Source: Schlegelella_A sp036272325
GTDB taxonomy: Bacteria; Pseudomonadota; Gammaproteobacteria; Burkholderiales; Burkholderiaceae_C
Direction: 5' to 3'
Assembly (NCBI GenBank): GCA_036272325.1
Contig: DATAYY010000166.1
Coordinates: 7,764 to 71,763 of the forward strand
DNA: 64,000 bases
Shown one piece after another: positions 1-8,455 of the stretch (the stretch's first letter is position 1; each line of letters begins with the position of its first letter). The translations under genes and the position numbers were made by a program. A model generated the notes under the pieces. It was given only the letters and a program-made list of their open reading frames with translations. It was not told the DNA's origin and did no database searches.

Positions 1-169
1 CGGCGTCCTGCGTCGGCGACCGAGCGGGCACCTTGTTGACGAACGGAATCGGCGCCTTGGTGACGTAGAGCGCGACGCCGAGCGCGGCTGCGAGGCCCAC
101 CAGCAGGCCGATGACGAAGCCGATCAGAAAGCCTCCGCGCTGGAGGGATCGCGAGCCGAGTTCCTTCAT
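1..169 (-). CDS. SPOR-domain-type membrane protein, N-terminal fragment
   Basis: Only the first 56 or so codons are inside the window; the gene runs off the left edge. It has a short polar N-terminus, one membrane helix at about residues 12-36, then a basic, proline-rich stretch ending in FVNKVP. This N-terminus, directly after argS, is what betaproteobacterial SPOR (FtsN-like, peptidoglycan-binding) proteins look like. The SPOR domain itself would be C-terminal and is not visible, so the family call rests on the N-terminus and context. The ATG at 169 overlaps the argS stop as ATGA, so translation is probably coupled to argS. Any single-pass inner-membrane protein would show the same features here. 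Confidence 0.6.
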   Translation of the reverse strand, partial: MKELGSRSLQRGGFLIGFVIGLLVGLAAALGVALYVTKAPIPFVNKVPARSPTQDA

Positions 170-1869
170 GCCGTCTCTGTCTCTCGTTGCATGCGTTCGG
201 GCGCGGAAACGCCGAGCACGGCGAGACCGTTGCGCAGGATCTGCCGCGTCGCCGCGAGCAGCGCGAGGCGCGCCCGCGCCAGCACCGCATCGTCGACCAG
301 GAAACGCTCCGCCGCGTAGTAGCTGTGAAAGGTCGCCGCCAACTCGCGCAGGTAGAACGTGACCTCGTGCGGCGCCAGGCCTGCCGCTGCGGCAGCGAGC
401 ATCGTCGGGTACTCGGCGAGCTTGCGCAGGAGCGCCGTCTCGCTTGGCGCCGCGAGTCGCGCGAGATCGGCGTCGCCGAGTGCCGCCGCGTCGCCGCCCT
501 GGGCGCGATACTGCTCCAGCACCGAGCAGATCCGCGCGTGCGCGTACTGGACGTAGAAGACCGGGTTCTCGTCGTTCTGCTTGAGCGCGAGGTCGACGTC
601 GAAGGTGAACTCGGTGTCGGCCTTCCTGCCCAGCATGAAGAAGCGGACCGCGTCGCGGCTCGTCCAGTCGATCAGGTCGCGCAGGGTCACGTATGCGCCG
701 GCGCGCTTGGAGATCTTCACCTCCTGGCCGCCACGTTCGACACGCACCATCGTGTTGAGCACGTAGTCCGGATAGCGCGCCGGCACGCCGGCACCCGCCG
801 CCTGCAGGCCGGCGCGAACGCGCGCAATGGTGCCGTGGTGGTCGGTGCCCTGGATGTTGATCGCCTTGGTGAAACCGCGCTCGAACTTGGCGAGGTGGTA
901 GGCGACGTCGGGCACGAAGTAGGTGTAGCTGCCGTCGGACTTGCGCATCACGCGGTCCTTGTCGTCGCCATACTCGGTCGTGCGCAGCCAGAGCGCGCCG
1001 CCCTCTTCGTAAGTCTTGCCGGCGGCGACGAGCCGCTCGACCGTCGCCTCGACGCGACCGCTCGCGTACAGGCTCGACTCGAGATAGTAGTTGTCGAAGC
1101 GGACGCCGAATGCCTGCAGGTCGAGGTCCTGCTCGTGGCGCAGGTAGGCGACCGCGAACTGGCGGATGCCGTCGAGGTCGTCGCGCCGGCCGGAGGCGGC
1201 GAAGCTGCGGTCGTCGGCGCGGACGGTCTTGCCGGCAGCGAAGTCGGCGGCGATGTCGGCGACATAGTCACCGTTGTATGCAGACTCGGGCCAGCCGGGG
1301 TCGCCCGGGGTCAGGCCATCGAGACGCGCCTTGACCGAGACCGCGAGCGTCGCGATCTGCACCCCGGCGTCGTTGTAATAGAACTCGCGGACGACGCGCC
1401 GGCCCTGCGTCTCGAGCAGGTTGCAGATCGCGTCGCCGAGCGCTGCCTGGCGCGCATGGCCGACGTGCAGCGGCCCGGTCGGATTCGCCGACACGAACTC
1501 GACGATCACCGGATCACCGCTCGCGCTGCGGGTGCCGAACGCCGCGCCGCCGGCGAGCACCTCGGCGACGAGCCGCTGCCGAGCAGCCGCTCGCAGATGG
1601 AGGTTGATGAATCCCGGGCCCGCGACCTCGATCGACTCGACCCAGCGCTCGACCGCGCTCTTCGCGCGCAGGGCGGCGATCAGCTCGGCCGCGACCTCGC
1701 GCGGATTTCGCCGTTGCGTCCTGGCGAGCGGCATCGCCGCGGTGACGGCGAGGTCGCCATGGTCGGCCTGGCGCGGGGTCTCGAACGCTGCGGTCAAGGG
1801 ATGGCCCGGGCTGACTTCGGCGATCGCCGCACGCAGCGCGTCGAGCAGTTCTTCACGGGCCACCATCAT
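166..1869 (-). CDS. argS: Arginyl-tRNA synthetase
   Basis: Class I aminoacyl-tRNA synthetase that charges tRNA-Arg in the cytosol. At 567 aa it is a normal bacterial length. The N-terminal region (about 1-115) fits the ArgRS Add-1 tRNA-binding domain. The HIGH signature is HVGH at residues 135-138 in the typical context SANPTGPLHVGHAR. A KMSK-like loop reads KISKRAGAYVTLRDLID around residue 390, and the C-terminal DALR-type helical domain ends with ERMQRETETA. The start has two adjacent ATG codons at 1869 and 1866; I use the first. A TAGAAT hexamer lies about 10 bases upstream of the start, but no clear -35 or Shine-Dalgarno sequence is visible. The gene is divergent from the kinase at 1945 and overlaps the SPOR-type gene downstream. 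Confidence 0.97.
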   Translation of the reverse strand: MMVAREELLDALRAAIAEVSPGHPLTAAFETPRQADHGDLAVTAAMPLARTQRRNPREVAAELIAALRAKSAVERWVESIEVAGPGFINLHLRAAARQRLVAEVLAGGAAFGTRSASGDPVIVEFVSANPTGPLHVGHARQAALGDAICNLLETQGRRVVREFYYNDAGVQIATLAVSVKARLDGLTPGDPGWPESAYNGDYVADIAADFAAGKTVRADDRSFAASGRRDDLDGIRQFAVAYLRHEQDLDLQAFGVRFDNYYLESSLYASGRVEATVERLVAAGKTYEEGGALWLRTTEYGDDKDRVMRKSDGSYTYFVPDVAYHLAKFERGFTKAINIQGTDHHGTIARVRAGLQAAGAGVPARYPDYVLNTMVRVERGGQEVKISKRAGAYVTLRDLIDWTSRDAVRFFMLGRKADTEFTFDVDLALKQNDENPVFYVQYAHARICSVLEQYRAQGGDAAALGDADLARLAAPSETALLRKLAEYPTMLAAAAAGLAPHEVTFYLRELAATFHSYYAAERFLVDDAVLARARLALLAATRQILRNGLAVLGVSAPERMQRETETA

Positions 1870-1944
1870 CGACTCGATTCTACGAGGGGGCCTCGGACGA
1901 TCGTCGCGCGTAACCGGAAGTCACTCGCAAGCGTGAATAAGGCA

Positions 1945-3384
1945 ATGTCCGCGCCGTCGTCGGCGTGCCACGCGAGACGCGCGAATGCAAGAATGCCGCC
2001 GCCACACACCGCCACGATGTCCGTCGCAGCGCCCGCCGTCGTCCACGCCGAAGCATCGGCCGGGGCCGCGGCACTGCCGGCCCAGATCGGCAAGTACCGC
2101 GTCCTCGGCCGTCTCGGCGACGGCGCGACGAGCGAAGTCTTCCTCGGCTACGACGACTTCCAGCGCCGGAACGTCGCCATCAAGCGAGTCCGCGCGCCGA
2201 CCGGAGGCGATCCGGCCGACGGCCACTATTCGGAGCGCTTCTTCGCCGCCGAGGCGGCGCTCGTCGGCAGGCTGCAGCACCCCAACGTCGTCCAGATCTT
2301 CGACGCGGTGCCCGACCCGGTCGCGCCGTACCTGGTGATGGAGTACGTCGCCGGCAGCACGCTCAGGCCGTATTGCCGCGCCGACCAGCTACTCTCGCTC
2401 GAGCTGATCGTCGAGATCGGCTTCAAGTGCGCGATGGCGCTCGGCTATGTCTACCGCCAGGGCCTGATCCATCGCGACGTCAAGCCCGCCAATCTGCTCA
2501 CCGTCCTCACCAACGGGATCATCACCGACGTCAAGATCACCGACTTCGGCAGCGTGCTGAACCTCGGCTCCGACGTCACGCAGATCCACCGTGTCGGTTC
2601 GCTCGCCTACATGTCGCCCGAGCAGCTCGACGGCGGCACCATCGATTGCCGCGCCGACATCTACTCGCTCGGCGCCGTGCTCTACCACCTCATCGCCGGC
2701 CGGCCGCTGTTCGACGCGCAGACGCAGTCGGCGATGATGCATCAGATCTACAACGTCAAGCCGGCGGCGCTCGCGGGCGCGCGCGCCGGCGTCACGCAAG
2801 GCCTCGACGACGTCATCCAGAAGGCGCTCGCCAAGCAGCCGGGCGGGCGCTACAACGACTGGGACGAGTTCGCGCAGGCGATCTCGGCGCTGGTCACGAC
2901 GCAGCAGGTGCCGCGCGGCCAGTTCCAGGGTGTGCTCGACTCCGAGCGCTTCACCCTGCTGCGCACGCTCGAGTTCTTCGCCAACTTCGGCGACGTCGAG
3001 CTCTGGGAAGTCGTGCACCGTGCGAAGTGGCAGCGCTTCCACTTCGGCCACGCGCTCTACCGCAAGGGCGAAGAGGGCAACAGCTTTCACATCATCGCGC
3101 AGGGCGAGGTCGAGGTCTTCCGCGACGGCAAGAAGGTCGCCCAGCTCGGCGCCGGTACATCGGTCGGCGAGATGGCGTACCTCGCGCCGAGCGCGGAGCT
3201 GAAGAGGCACAGCACCGACGTGATCGTCACCGAGCCGGCGACGACGATCTCGTTCACGCCCGACACGCTGCTGCAACTGAGCCCGAACACGCGCCACCTG
3301 TTCCACGACTCCTTCATCAAGGTGCTCGTGCGCCGGCTGCACACGGCGCACGAAGCGCTCGCGCATCCGCGCCGCATCTTCTAG
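1945..3384 (+). CDS. Ser/Thr protein kinase with C-terminal cyclic-nucleotide-binding-like domain
   Basis: A predicted 479-aa cytosolic Hanks-type kinase. The glycine loop (GRLGDGATSEVF) starts near residue 52, the VAIK lysine follows, the catalytic loop HRDVKPANLL is at 176-185, DFG is at about 200, and the activation segment ends in YMSPEQ. Residues about 364-455 look like a cNMP-binding beta-roll (ALYRKGEEGNSFHIIAQGEV, then SVGEMAYL). The phosphate-binding cassette is atypical, with extra residues before KRHSTDV. There is no transmembrane helix and no extracellular sensor, unlike PknB-type kinases. The start is uncertain: ATG codons at 1945, 1993 and 2017 are all in frame upstream of the kinase fold, and only 1945 has an AAGG nearby, which is rather too close. 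The gene stands alone, divergent from argS. The ligand and substrates are unknown. Confidence 0.85.
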   Translation: MSAPSSACHARRANARMPPPHTATMSVAAPAVVHAEASAGAAALPAQIGKYRVLGRLGDGATSEVFLGYDDFQRRNVAIKRVRAPTGGDPADGHYSERFFAAEAALVGRLQHPNVVQIFDAVPDPVAPYLVMEYVAGSTLRPYCRADQLLSLELIVEIGFKCAMALGYVYRQGLIHRDVKPANLLTVLTNGIITDVKITDFGSVLNLGSDVTQIHRVGSLAYMSPEQLDGGTIDCRADIYSLGAVLYHLIAGRPLFDAQTQSAMMHQIYNVKPAALAGARAGVTQGLDDVIQKALAKQPGGRYNDWDEFAQAISALVTTQQVPRGQFQGVLDSERFTLLRTLEFFANFGDVELWEVVHRAKWQRFHFGHALYRKGEEGNSFHIIAQGEVEVFRDGKKVAQLGAGTSVGEMAYLAPSAELKRHSTDVIVTEPATTISFTPDTLLQLSPNTRHLFHDSFIKVLVRRLHTAHEALAHPRRIF

Positions 3385-3520
3385 TGGCGCGCCCCGACGC
3401 GGCACGGTCCTTGCCGTGCTGCCGGTCGGCCAGCCTTGTCGCGTCGCCGCCACCTGTGGTCCAATCCCGCCGGCTGCCGCGCGCTGGTGCGGCTTCGAGC
3501 ATCAACTCCGGAGACTTTTC

Positions 3521-3853
3521 ATGAAGCAACTGATCACGCTGTCTGCGGCGCTGGCACTGGCGCTCTCGACCTCGGCGTTCGCCGCCTCGCACAAGGAAGC
3601 TCCGGCGATGGCGTCGGGCGCGAGTGCGCCGATGGCCGCGCCGGCGGCCGCGCCGATGGCTGCGGGCGGCAGCTGCGCGACCATGGCCGCGGACAAGAAG
3701 CTCGCCGGTGCGGCCAAGACCAGCTTCATGAAGAAGTGCGAGGGCGACGCGACCGCTTCCTGCGACGCCAAGGCGGCCGAGAAGAAGCTCGCCGGCGCCG
3801 CCAAGACGAGCTTCACCAAGAAATGCGTCGCCGACGCCCAGGCCGCCAAGTAG
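3521..3853 (+). CDS. Secreted PsiF-repeat protein
   Basis: A 110-aa predicted periplasmic protein. A clean Sec signal peptide (MKQLITLSAALALALSTSAF, cleavage after AFA) is followed by an Ala/Met/Pro-rich linker. Two near-identical repeats of about 25 residues then follow, each built around KKLAGAAKTSF and a downstream KKC, so each repeat holds two cysteines. This is the PsiF-repeat pattern, named after a phosphate-starvation-inducible E. coli protein whose molecular role is not known. A good GGAGA ribosome site lies 6 bases before the ATG, which fixes the start. No Pho box was recognised upstream. The protein is lysine- and alanine-rich and lacks enzymatic motifs. Confidence 0.8.
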   Translation: MKQLITLSAALALALSTSAFAASHKEAPAMASGASAPMAAPAAAPMAAGGSCATMAADKKLAGAAKTSFMKKCEGDATASCDAKAAEKKLAGAAKTSFTKKCVADAQAAK

Positions 3854-3860
3854 ATCGTTC

Positions 3861-3891
3861 GCCGGGCACGGGCGGCGACGCCGCGCCCGGC
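3861..3891 (+). terminator. GC-rich inverted repeat after the PsiF-type gene
   Basis: The 7-bp arms GCCGGGC (3861-3867) and GCCCGGC (3885-3891) lie 8 bases after the stop codon and could form a stem with an inner GGCG/CGCC helix. There is no T-run after it, so a classical intrinsic terminator is not demonstrated. It may only slow polymerase or protect the mRNA end. Confidence 0.3.
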
Positions 3892-3940
3892 ATGACCTAA
3901 CCGGCCGAGCGCGGTCCGGCGCTTGGCATAAATTAGCGCC

Positions 3941-4645
3941 ATGGAAGCCACGCCGGTCCCGGTGCTGCGCGCCGTGCTCTTCGATGCATACGGCACGCTG
4001 TTCGACGTCTACAGCATCGGCGCCGCCGCCGAGCGGATCTTTCCCGGCCATGGCGAGCGCCTCGCCGTTCTCTGGCGCGACAAGCAGATCGAGTACACGC
4101 GGCTGACATCGATGAGCGGCCAGCCGCGCAGCTTTCGCGACTGCACGCGCGCCGGCTTGCGCTACGCCACGCGCCGCTTCGGCCTGCCGCTCGACGACAC
4201 CGCCGAGCGCGAGCTGATGGGCGGCTACGAGCGGCTCGCCCTCTTCCCCGAAAACCGCGCCGTGCTGGTCGAGTTGCAGAAGCGCGGCGTTCGCGCCGGC
4301 ATCCTCAGCAACGGCGACCCCGACATGCTCGATGCCGTCGTCCGCCACGCCGATCTCGCGGGGCTCGTCGATCCGGTGCTGAGCGTCGAGGGCACCGGCC
4401 GCTTCAAGACCGACCCGGCGACCTACGCCGTCGGCACCCATGCGCTCGGGCTCGCCGCCGCCGATGTGCTGTTCGTCTCGAGCAATTGCTGGGACGCGAT
4501 CGGCGCCACCTGGTTCGGCTACACGACGTTGTGGATCAACCGCTTCGGCCTGCCGCTCGACGAGCTCGGCGCGCGGCCGACGCGCACCGGCACCAAGCTC
4601 ACCGACGTGCTCGATTTCTTCGCTTCCGAGAGATTCGCTCCATGA
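3941..4645 (+). CDS. L-2-haloacid dehalogenase (HAD type II)
   Basis: Hydrolyses the carbon-halogen bond of L-2-haloacids (for example chloroacetate to glycolate) through an aspartyl ester. The 234-aa length suits the family. Every residue I recall as essential in Pseudomonas L-DEX YL is present with a constant offset of +5: Asp15 nucleophile in FDAYGT, Thr19, Arg46, Ser123 in LSNG, Lys156, Tyr162, Ser180, Asn182 and Asp185. There is no signal peptide, so it is cytosolic. The stop codon overlaps the start of aceB as ATGA, implying coupled translation with malate synthase. Generic HAD phosphatases lack this Arg/Tyr/Asn set, so the dehalogenase call is stronger than usual for this superfamily. 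The natural substrate is not shown. Confidence 0.88.
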   Translation: MEATPVPVLRAVLFDAYGTLFDVYSIGAAAERIFPGHGERLAVLWRDKQIEYTRLTSMSGQPRSFRDCTRAGLRYATRRFGLPLDDTAERELMGGYERLALFPENRAVLVELQKRGVRAGILSNGDPDMLDAVVRHADLAGLVDPVLSVEGTGRFKTDPATYAVGTHALGLAAADVLFVSSNCWDAIGATWFGYTTLWINRFGLPLDELGARPTRTGTKLTDVLDFFASERFAP

Positions 4646-6240
4646 CGACGACGCTCGACCTTCCTGCCGGCGTGCAGATCAACGCTCCCGTGCTGCCGGG
4701 CTTCGAGACCATCCTCACGCGGCCAGCGCTCGAGCTCGTCGCCCTCCTCCATCGCGCCTTCGATCCGCGCCGCCAGCAGCTGCTCGCCCTGCGGGGCGAT
4801 CGCGCGCAGCGGCTCGACGCCGGCGAGCGCCCGGACTTCCTTGCCGAGACGGCCGACATCCGCGCCCGCGACTGGAAGATCGCACCGGTGCCGGCGGCAC
4901 TGCAATGCCGCCGCGTCGAGATCACCGGTCCGGTCGATGCCAAGATGGTCATCAACGCCTTCAATTCGGGCGCCGACTCGTACATGACCGACTTCGAGGA
5001 CTCGAACTCGCCGCTCTGGACGAACCAGATCCAGGGCCAGATCAACATCATGCAGGCGATCCGGCGCACGCTCTCCTTCGAGCAGGAGACGGCCGCGGGC
5101 ACGAAGGCCTACAAGCTGAACGAGAAGATCGCGACGCTGCAAGTGCGCCCGCGAGGCTGGCACCTCGACGAGAAGCACGTCACGGTCGATGGCAGAAGAG
5201 TCCACGGCGGCATCTTCGACTTCGCGCTCTTCATGGTCCACAACGCCACCGAGCTGCTCGCGCGCGGCGCCGGACCGTACTTCTACCTGCCGAAAGTCGA
5301 GAGCCATCTCGAGGCGAGGCTCTGGAACGACATCTTCGTGACGACGCAGAACCACCTCGGCATCCCGCAAGGGACGATCAAGGCGACGGTGCTGATCGAG
5401 ACGATCCTCGCCGCGTTCGAGATGGACGAGATCCTCTGGGAGCTGCGCGATCACTCGGCCGGCCTCAACGCCGGGCGCTGGGACTACATCTTCAGCTGCA
5501 TCAAGAAGTTCAAGCTCGACCGGAGCTTCTGCCTCGCCGACCGGGCGAAAGTGACGATGACGGCGCCGTTCATGCGCGCCTACGCATTGCTGCTGCTGAA
5601 GATCTGCCACCGGCGCGGCGCGCCGGCGATCGGCGGCATGAGCGCGCTGATCCCGATCAAGAACGATCCGGTGAAGAACGAGTTGGCGATGGCGGGAATC
5701 ATCTCGGACAAACGGCGCGATGCGGAAGACGGCTACGACGGCGGCTGGGTCGCGCACCCGGGGCTGGTCGAGCCGGCGATGAAGGAGTTCGTCGCCGTTC
5801 TCGGCGACCGCGCCAACCAGTTCGGCAAGCAGAAGCCCGAGGTCGACGTCAAGGCGGCCGACCTGCTCGACTTCAGGCCCGAGAAGCCGATCACCGAGGA
5901 GGGCCTCAGGATGAACATCAACGTCGGCATCCACTACCTCGGTGCCTGGCTCGCGGGCAACGGCTGCGTGCCGATCCACAACCTGATGGAAGATGCCGCG
6001 ACCGCCGAGATCAGCCGCTCGCAGGTCTGGCAATGGATCCGTTCGCCGAAGGGCGTTCTCGACGACGGCCGCAAGGTCACCGCGGAACTCGTCCGCCGGC
6101 TCGTTCCCGAAGAGCTCGCCAAGATCAAGGCGGGCGGCTTCGCCGGCAAGTTCGACCGCGCCGCGGAGATCTTCACCCGGATGAGCACGCAGGAAGACTT
6201 CGCCGAATTCCTGACGCTGCCGCTCTACGAAGAGCTCTGA
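4642..6240 (+). CDS. aceB: Malate synthase A
   Basis: Condenses glyoxylate with acetyl-CoA to give malate, the second step of the glyoxylate bypass, in the cytosol. The 532-aa length matches isoform A rather than the longer GlcB (isoform G). Diagnostic stretches include the central TIM-barrel signatures around SYMTDFEDSNSPLW, the segment RPRGWHLDEKHV, YFYLPKVESHLEA, ATVLIETILAAFEM and the C-terminal NINVGIHYLGAWL region. No isocitrate lyase gene lies in the window. The ATG at 4642 overlaps the dehalogenase stop by 4 bases, so the pair reads as one operon. Glyoxylate could come from isocitrate or, speculatively, from glycolate made by the dehalogenase and then oxidised. Confidence 0.96.
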   Translation: MTTTLDLPAGVQINAPVLPGFETILTRPALELVALLHRAFDPRRQQLLALRGDRAQRLDAGERPDFLAETADIRARDWKIAPVPAALQCRRVEITGPVDAKMVINAFNSGADSYMTDFEDSNSPLWTNQIQGQINIMQAIRRTLSFEQETAAGTKAYKLNEKIATLQVRPRGWHLDEKHVTVDGRRVHGGIFDFALFMVHNATELLARGAGPYFYLPKVESHLEARLWNDIFVTTQNHLGIPQGTIKATVLIETILAAFEMDEILWELRDHSAGLNAGRWDYIFSCIKKFKLDRSFCLADRAKVTMTAPFMRAYALLLLKICHRRGAPAIGGMSALIPIKNDPVKNELAMAGIISDKRRDAEDGYDGGWVAHPGLVEPAMKEFVAVLGDRANQFGKQKPEVDVKAADLLDFRPEKPITEEGLRMNINVGIHYLGAWLAGNGCVPIHNLMEDAATAEISRSQVWQWIRSPKGVLDDGRKVTAELVRRLVPEELAKIKAGGFAGKFDRAAEIFTRMSTQEDFAEFLTLPLYEEL

Positions 6241-6372
6241 TCCGCGCGGCTCGTCCCCCGCTTTTGGCAGTGCGTCGCGAGGACCGCGGCCGTGCGCCAG
6301 TACCGCCGTAGAGTGATGCCCCGTCACCACGTGCCGGCACGGCCGTGGCCGGGAACAGACCGAAGGACTCCG

Positions 6373-8394
6373 ATGAAGCGTCTTCTTCTCGTGCTCGCGT
6401 GCTCCGCTGCGCTCCTCGCCGGCTGTGCCGCGATCCGGCCCGTGCATTCAGGAATCGACCTCGGCGGCGGCGATCCGACGGTGCGACCACAGGACGACCT
6501 GTACGCCCGCGTCAATGGCAAGTGGGTGAGGACGACCGAGATTCCGGCCGACAAGTCCTACATCGGGTCATGGGTCTCGATCGAGGACGCCGTACAGGAG
6601 CAGCTGCATGGCTTGCTCGAGGCTGCGGCGTCGCAGCGCGCCGACGCGGACGCACGCCGCATCGCCGACCTCTATGCGAGCTTCATGGACGAAGCCGCGG
6701 TCGAGCGGGCGGGGTTGGCGCCGCTCGCCGCCGAGCTGGCGGCGATCGACGCGATCGCGTCGCCGGCCGAGCTCGGCCGCGCCATGGGGCGCCTCGAGCG
6801 GCTTGGCGTCGACATGCCGTTTCACGTCGGCATCGAGCAGGACGCGCGCGACGCGACGCGCTACGTGCCGGTTCTCGGCCAGGGCGGCCTCGGCCTGCCC
6901 GATCGCGACTACTACCTCGTCACGACCGACGCCAAGTTCGCGGCCGCACGCAGCAGCTACGCCGCCTACCTGACGAAGCTCCTGCAACTGGCGAACGCCG
7001 GCGACGACGCGGCCGCATCGGCCGCCGCGGTGATCGCCCTCGAGACGGCGCTCGCCCGCGGCCAGTGGACACGCGTCGACAACCGCGACCCGGTGAAGAC
7101 CTACAACAAGGTCGAGACGTCGGCGCTCGCGACGCTCGCGCCGGGGTTCGACTGGGCCGGCTGGCTTTCCGCGATCGGGCTCGCCGGCAAATCAGGCGAC
7201 GTGGTCGTCAACCAGCCGAGCTATCTCGGCGCGCTGTCGGCACAACTCGGCGCGACGCCACTGCCGGTGTGGAAGACGTACCTTCGCACGCGTTTGCTGA
7301 GTGTCTACGCGCCGTACCTCGGCAAGGAGTTCGTCGACGCGCGCTTCGCCTTCGTCGGTACTGCCCTGGCGGGGGTGACCCAGATCGAGCCGCGCTGGAA
7401 GCGCGGCGTCGTGCTCGTCGATCGCACGGTCGGCGAATCGCTGGGCAAGCGCTACGTCGCGGCCTATTTCCCGCCGCAATCGAAGGCACGGATGGAGCAA
7501 CTGGTCGCAAATCTGCTCGCCACCTATCGCGAGAGCATCGACACGATCGACTGGATGGGCCCGGCGACCAAGAAGGAGGCGCAGGCCAAGCTGGCGACGT
7601 TCGCGCCGAAGATCGGCTATCCGAAGCGCTGGATCGACTACAGCACCCTCGACATAGAACCCGGAGACCTGGTCGGCAACGTCGAGCGGGCGGACGCCTT
7701 CGATTGGGCACGCGACGTCGGCAAGCTCGGCAAGCCCGTCGATCGCGACGAGTGGTTCATGACGCCGCAGACCGTGAATGCCTACTACAACGCGCTTCTC
7801 AATGAGATCGTCTTTCCGGCCGCGATCCTGCAGCCGCCGATGTTCGACCCGAGGGCCGACGACGCCGTCAACTACGGCGCGATCGGCGCAATCATCGGCC
7901 ACGAGATCAGCCACGGCTTCGACGACGAGGGCAGCCAGTACGACGGCACCGGGAACCTGCGCGTCTGGTGGACCGACGAGGATCGCCAACGCTTCGAAGC
8001 GAAGACGAAGCTGCTCGTGCAGCAGTACTCGGCGCTCTCGCCGATCGCCGGCTACACGATCAACGGCGAGCTCACGCTCGGCGAGAACATCGCCGACAAC
8101 TCCGGGCTCGAGATCGCCTACAAGGCGTACCAGCGATCGCTCGGCGGCAGGCCGGCGCCGGTGATCGACGGCATGACCGGCGACGAGCGTTTCTTCTACG
8201 GCTTCGCGCAGGCCTATCGCGCCAAGACGCGCGAGTCGATGCTGCTGACCTGGATCAAGTCCGACCCGCACTCGCCCGACGAGTTTCGCGTCATCGGCAC
8301 GGTTCGCAATCACTCCGCGTTCTATTCGACGTTCGGTGTCAGGCCGGGCGACAAGATGTACCTGCCACCGGAGCGGCGCGTCTCGATCTGGTAG
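6373..8394 (+). CDS. M13-family zinc metallopeptidase (neprilysin/PepO-like), lipoprotein
   Basis: A 673-aa predicted cell-envelope endopeptidase for short peptides. The N-terminus is a lipoprotein signal with lipobox LAGC (Cys18), so the protein is probably membrane-anchored facing the periplasm. The zinc site is HEISH at 510-514, followed by the third ligand in GENIADNSG (Glu571) with Asp575. The M13 N-terminal domain pattern (DDLYARVNGKW) and the C-terminal conserved block VIGTVRNHSAFYSTFGV are present, so the enzyme is full length. AAGGA 8 bases before the ATG supports the start at 6373. It is transcribed with the MFS gene behind it, 61 bases away, although no functional link is obvious. 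Confidence 0.93.
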   Translation: MKRLLLVLACSAALLAGCAAIRPVHSGIDLGGGDPTVRPQDDLYARVNGKWVRTTEIPADKSYIGSWVSIEDAVQEQLHGLLEAAASQRADADARRIADLYASFMDEAAVERAGLAPLAAELAAIDAIASPAELGRAMGRLERLGVDMPFHVGIEQDARDATRYVPVLGQGGLGLPDRDYYLVTTDAKFAAARSSYAAYLTKLLQLANAGDDAAASAAAVIALETALARGQWTRVDNRDPVKTYNKVETSALATLAPGFDWAGWLSAIGLAGKSGDVVVNQPSYLGALSAQLGATPLPVWKTYLRTRLLSVYAPYLGKEFVDARFAFVGTALAGVTQIEPRWKRGVVLVDRTVGESLGKRYVAAYFPPQSKARMEQLVANLLATYRESIDTIDWMGPATKKEAQAKLATFAPKIGYPKRWIDYSTLDIEPGDLVGNVERADAFDWARDVGKLGKPVDRDEWFMTPQTVNAYYNALLNEIVFPAAILQPPMFDPRADDAVNYGAIGAIIGHEISHGFDDEGSQYDGTGNLRVWWTDEDRQRFEAKTKLLVQQYSALSPIAGYTINGELTLGENIADNSGLEIAYKAYQRSLGGRPAPVIDGMTGDERFFYGFAQAYRAKTRESMLLTWIKSDPHSPDEFRVIGTVRNHSAFYSTFGVRPGDKMYLPPERRVSIW

Positions 8395-8455
8395 CCGGCG
8401 CACGGTCGCGGCGGCGACAATCGCCCGGGCCGTCCCCGGATCCTGCTGCTGCGCC

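Noticed and set aside
1945..3384. The kinase as a much longer protein beginning near position 187
   Set aside because: The upstream in-frame extension lies antisense to argS and is Arg/Val/Asp-rich shadow sequence. The kinase fold starts only after 1945.
4519..6447. A minus-strand frame of about 640 codons opposite aceB
   Set aside because: It has low-complexity, Arg/Leu/Glu/Asp-rich composition with no recognisable motif, and the plus-strand malate synthase explains the conservation.
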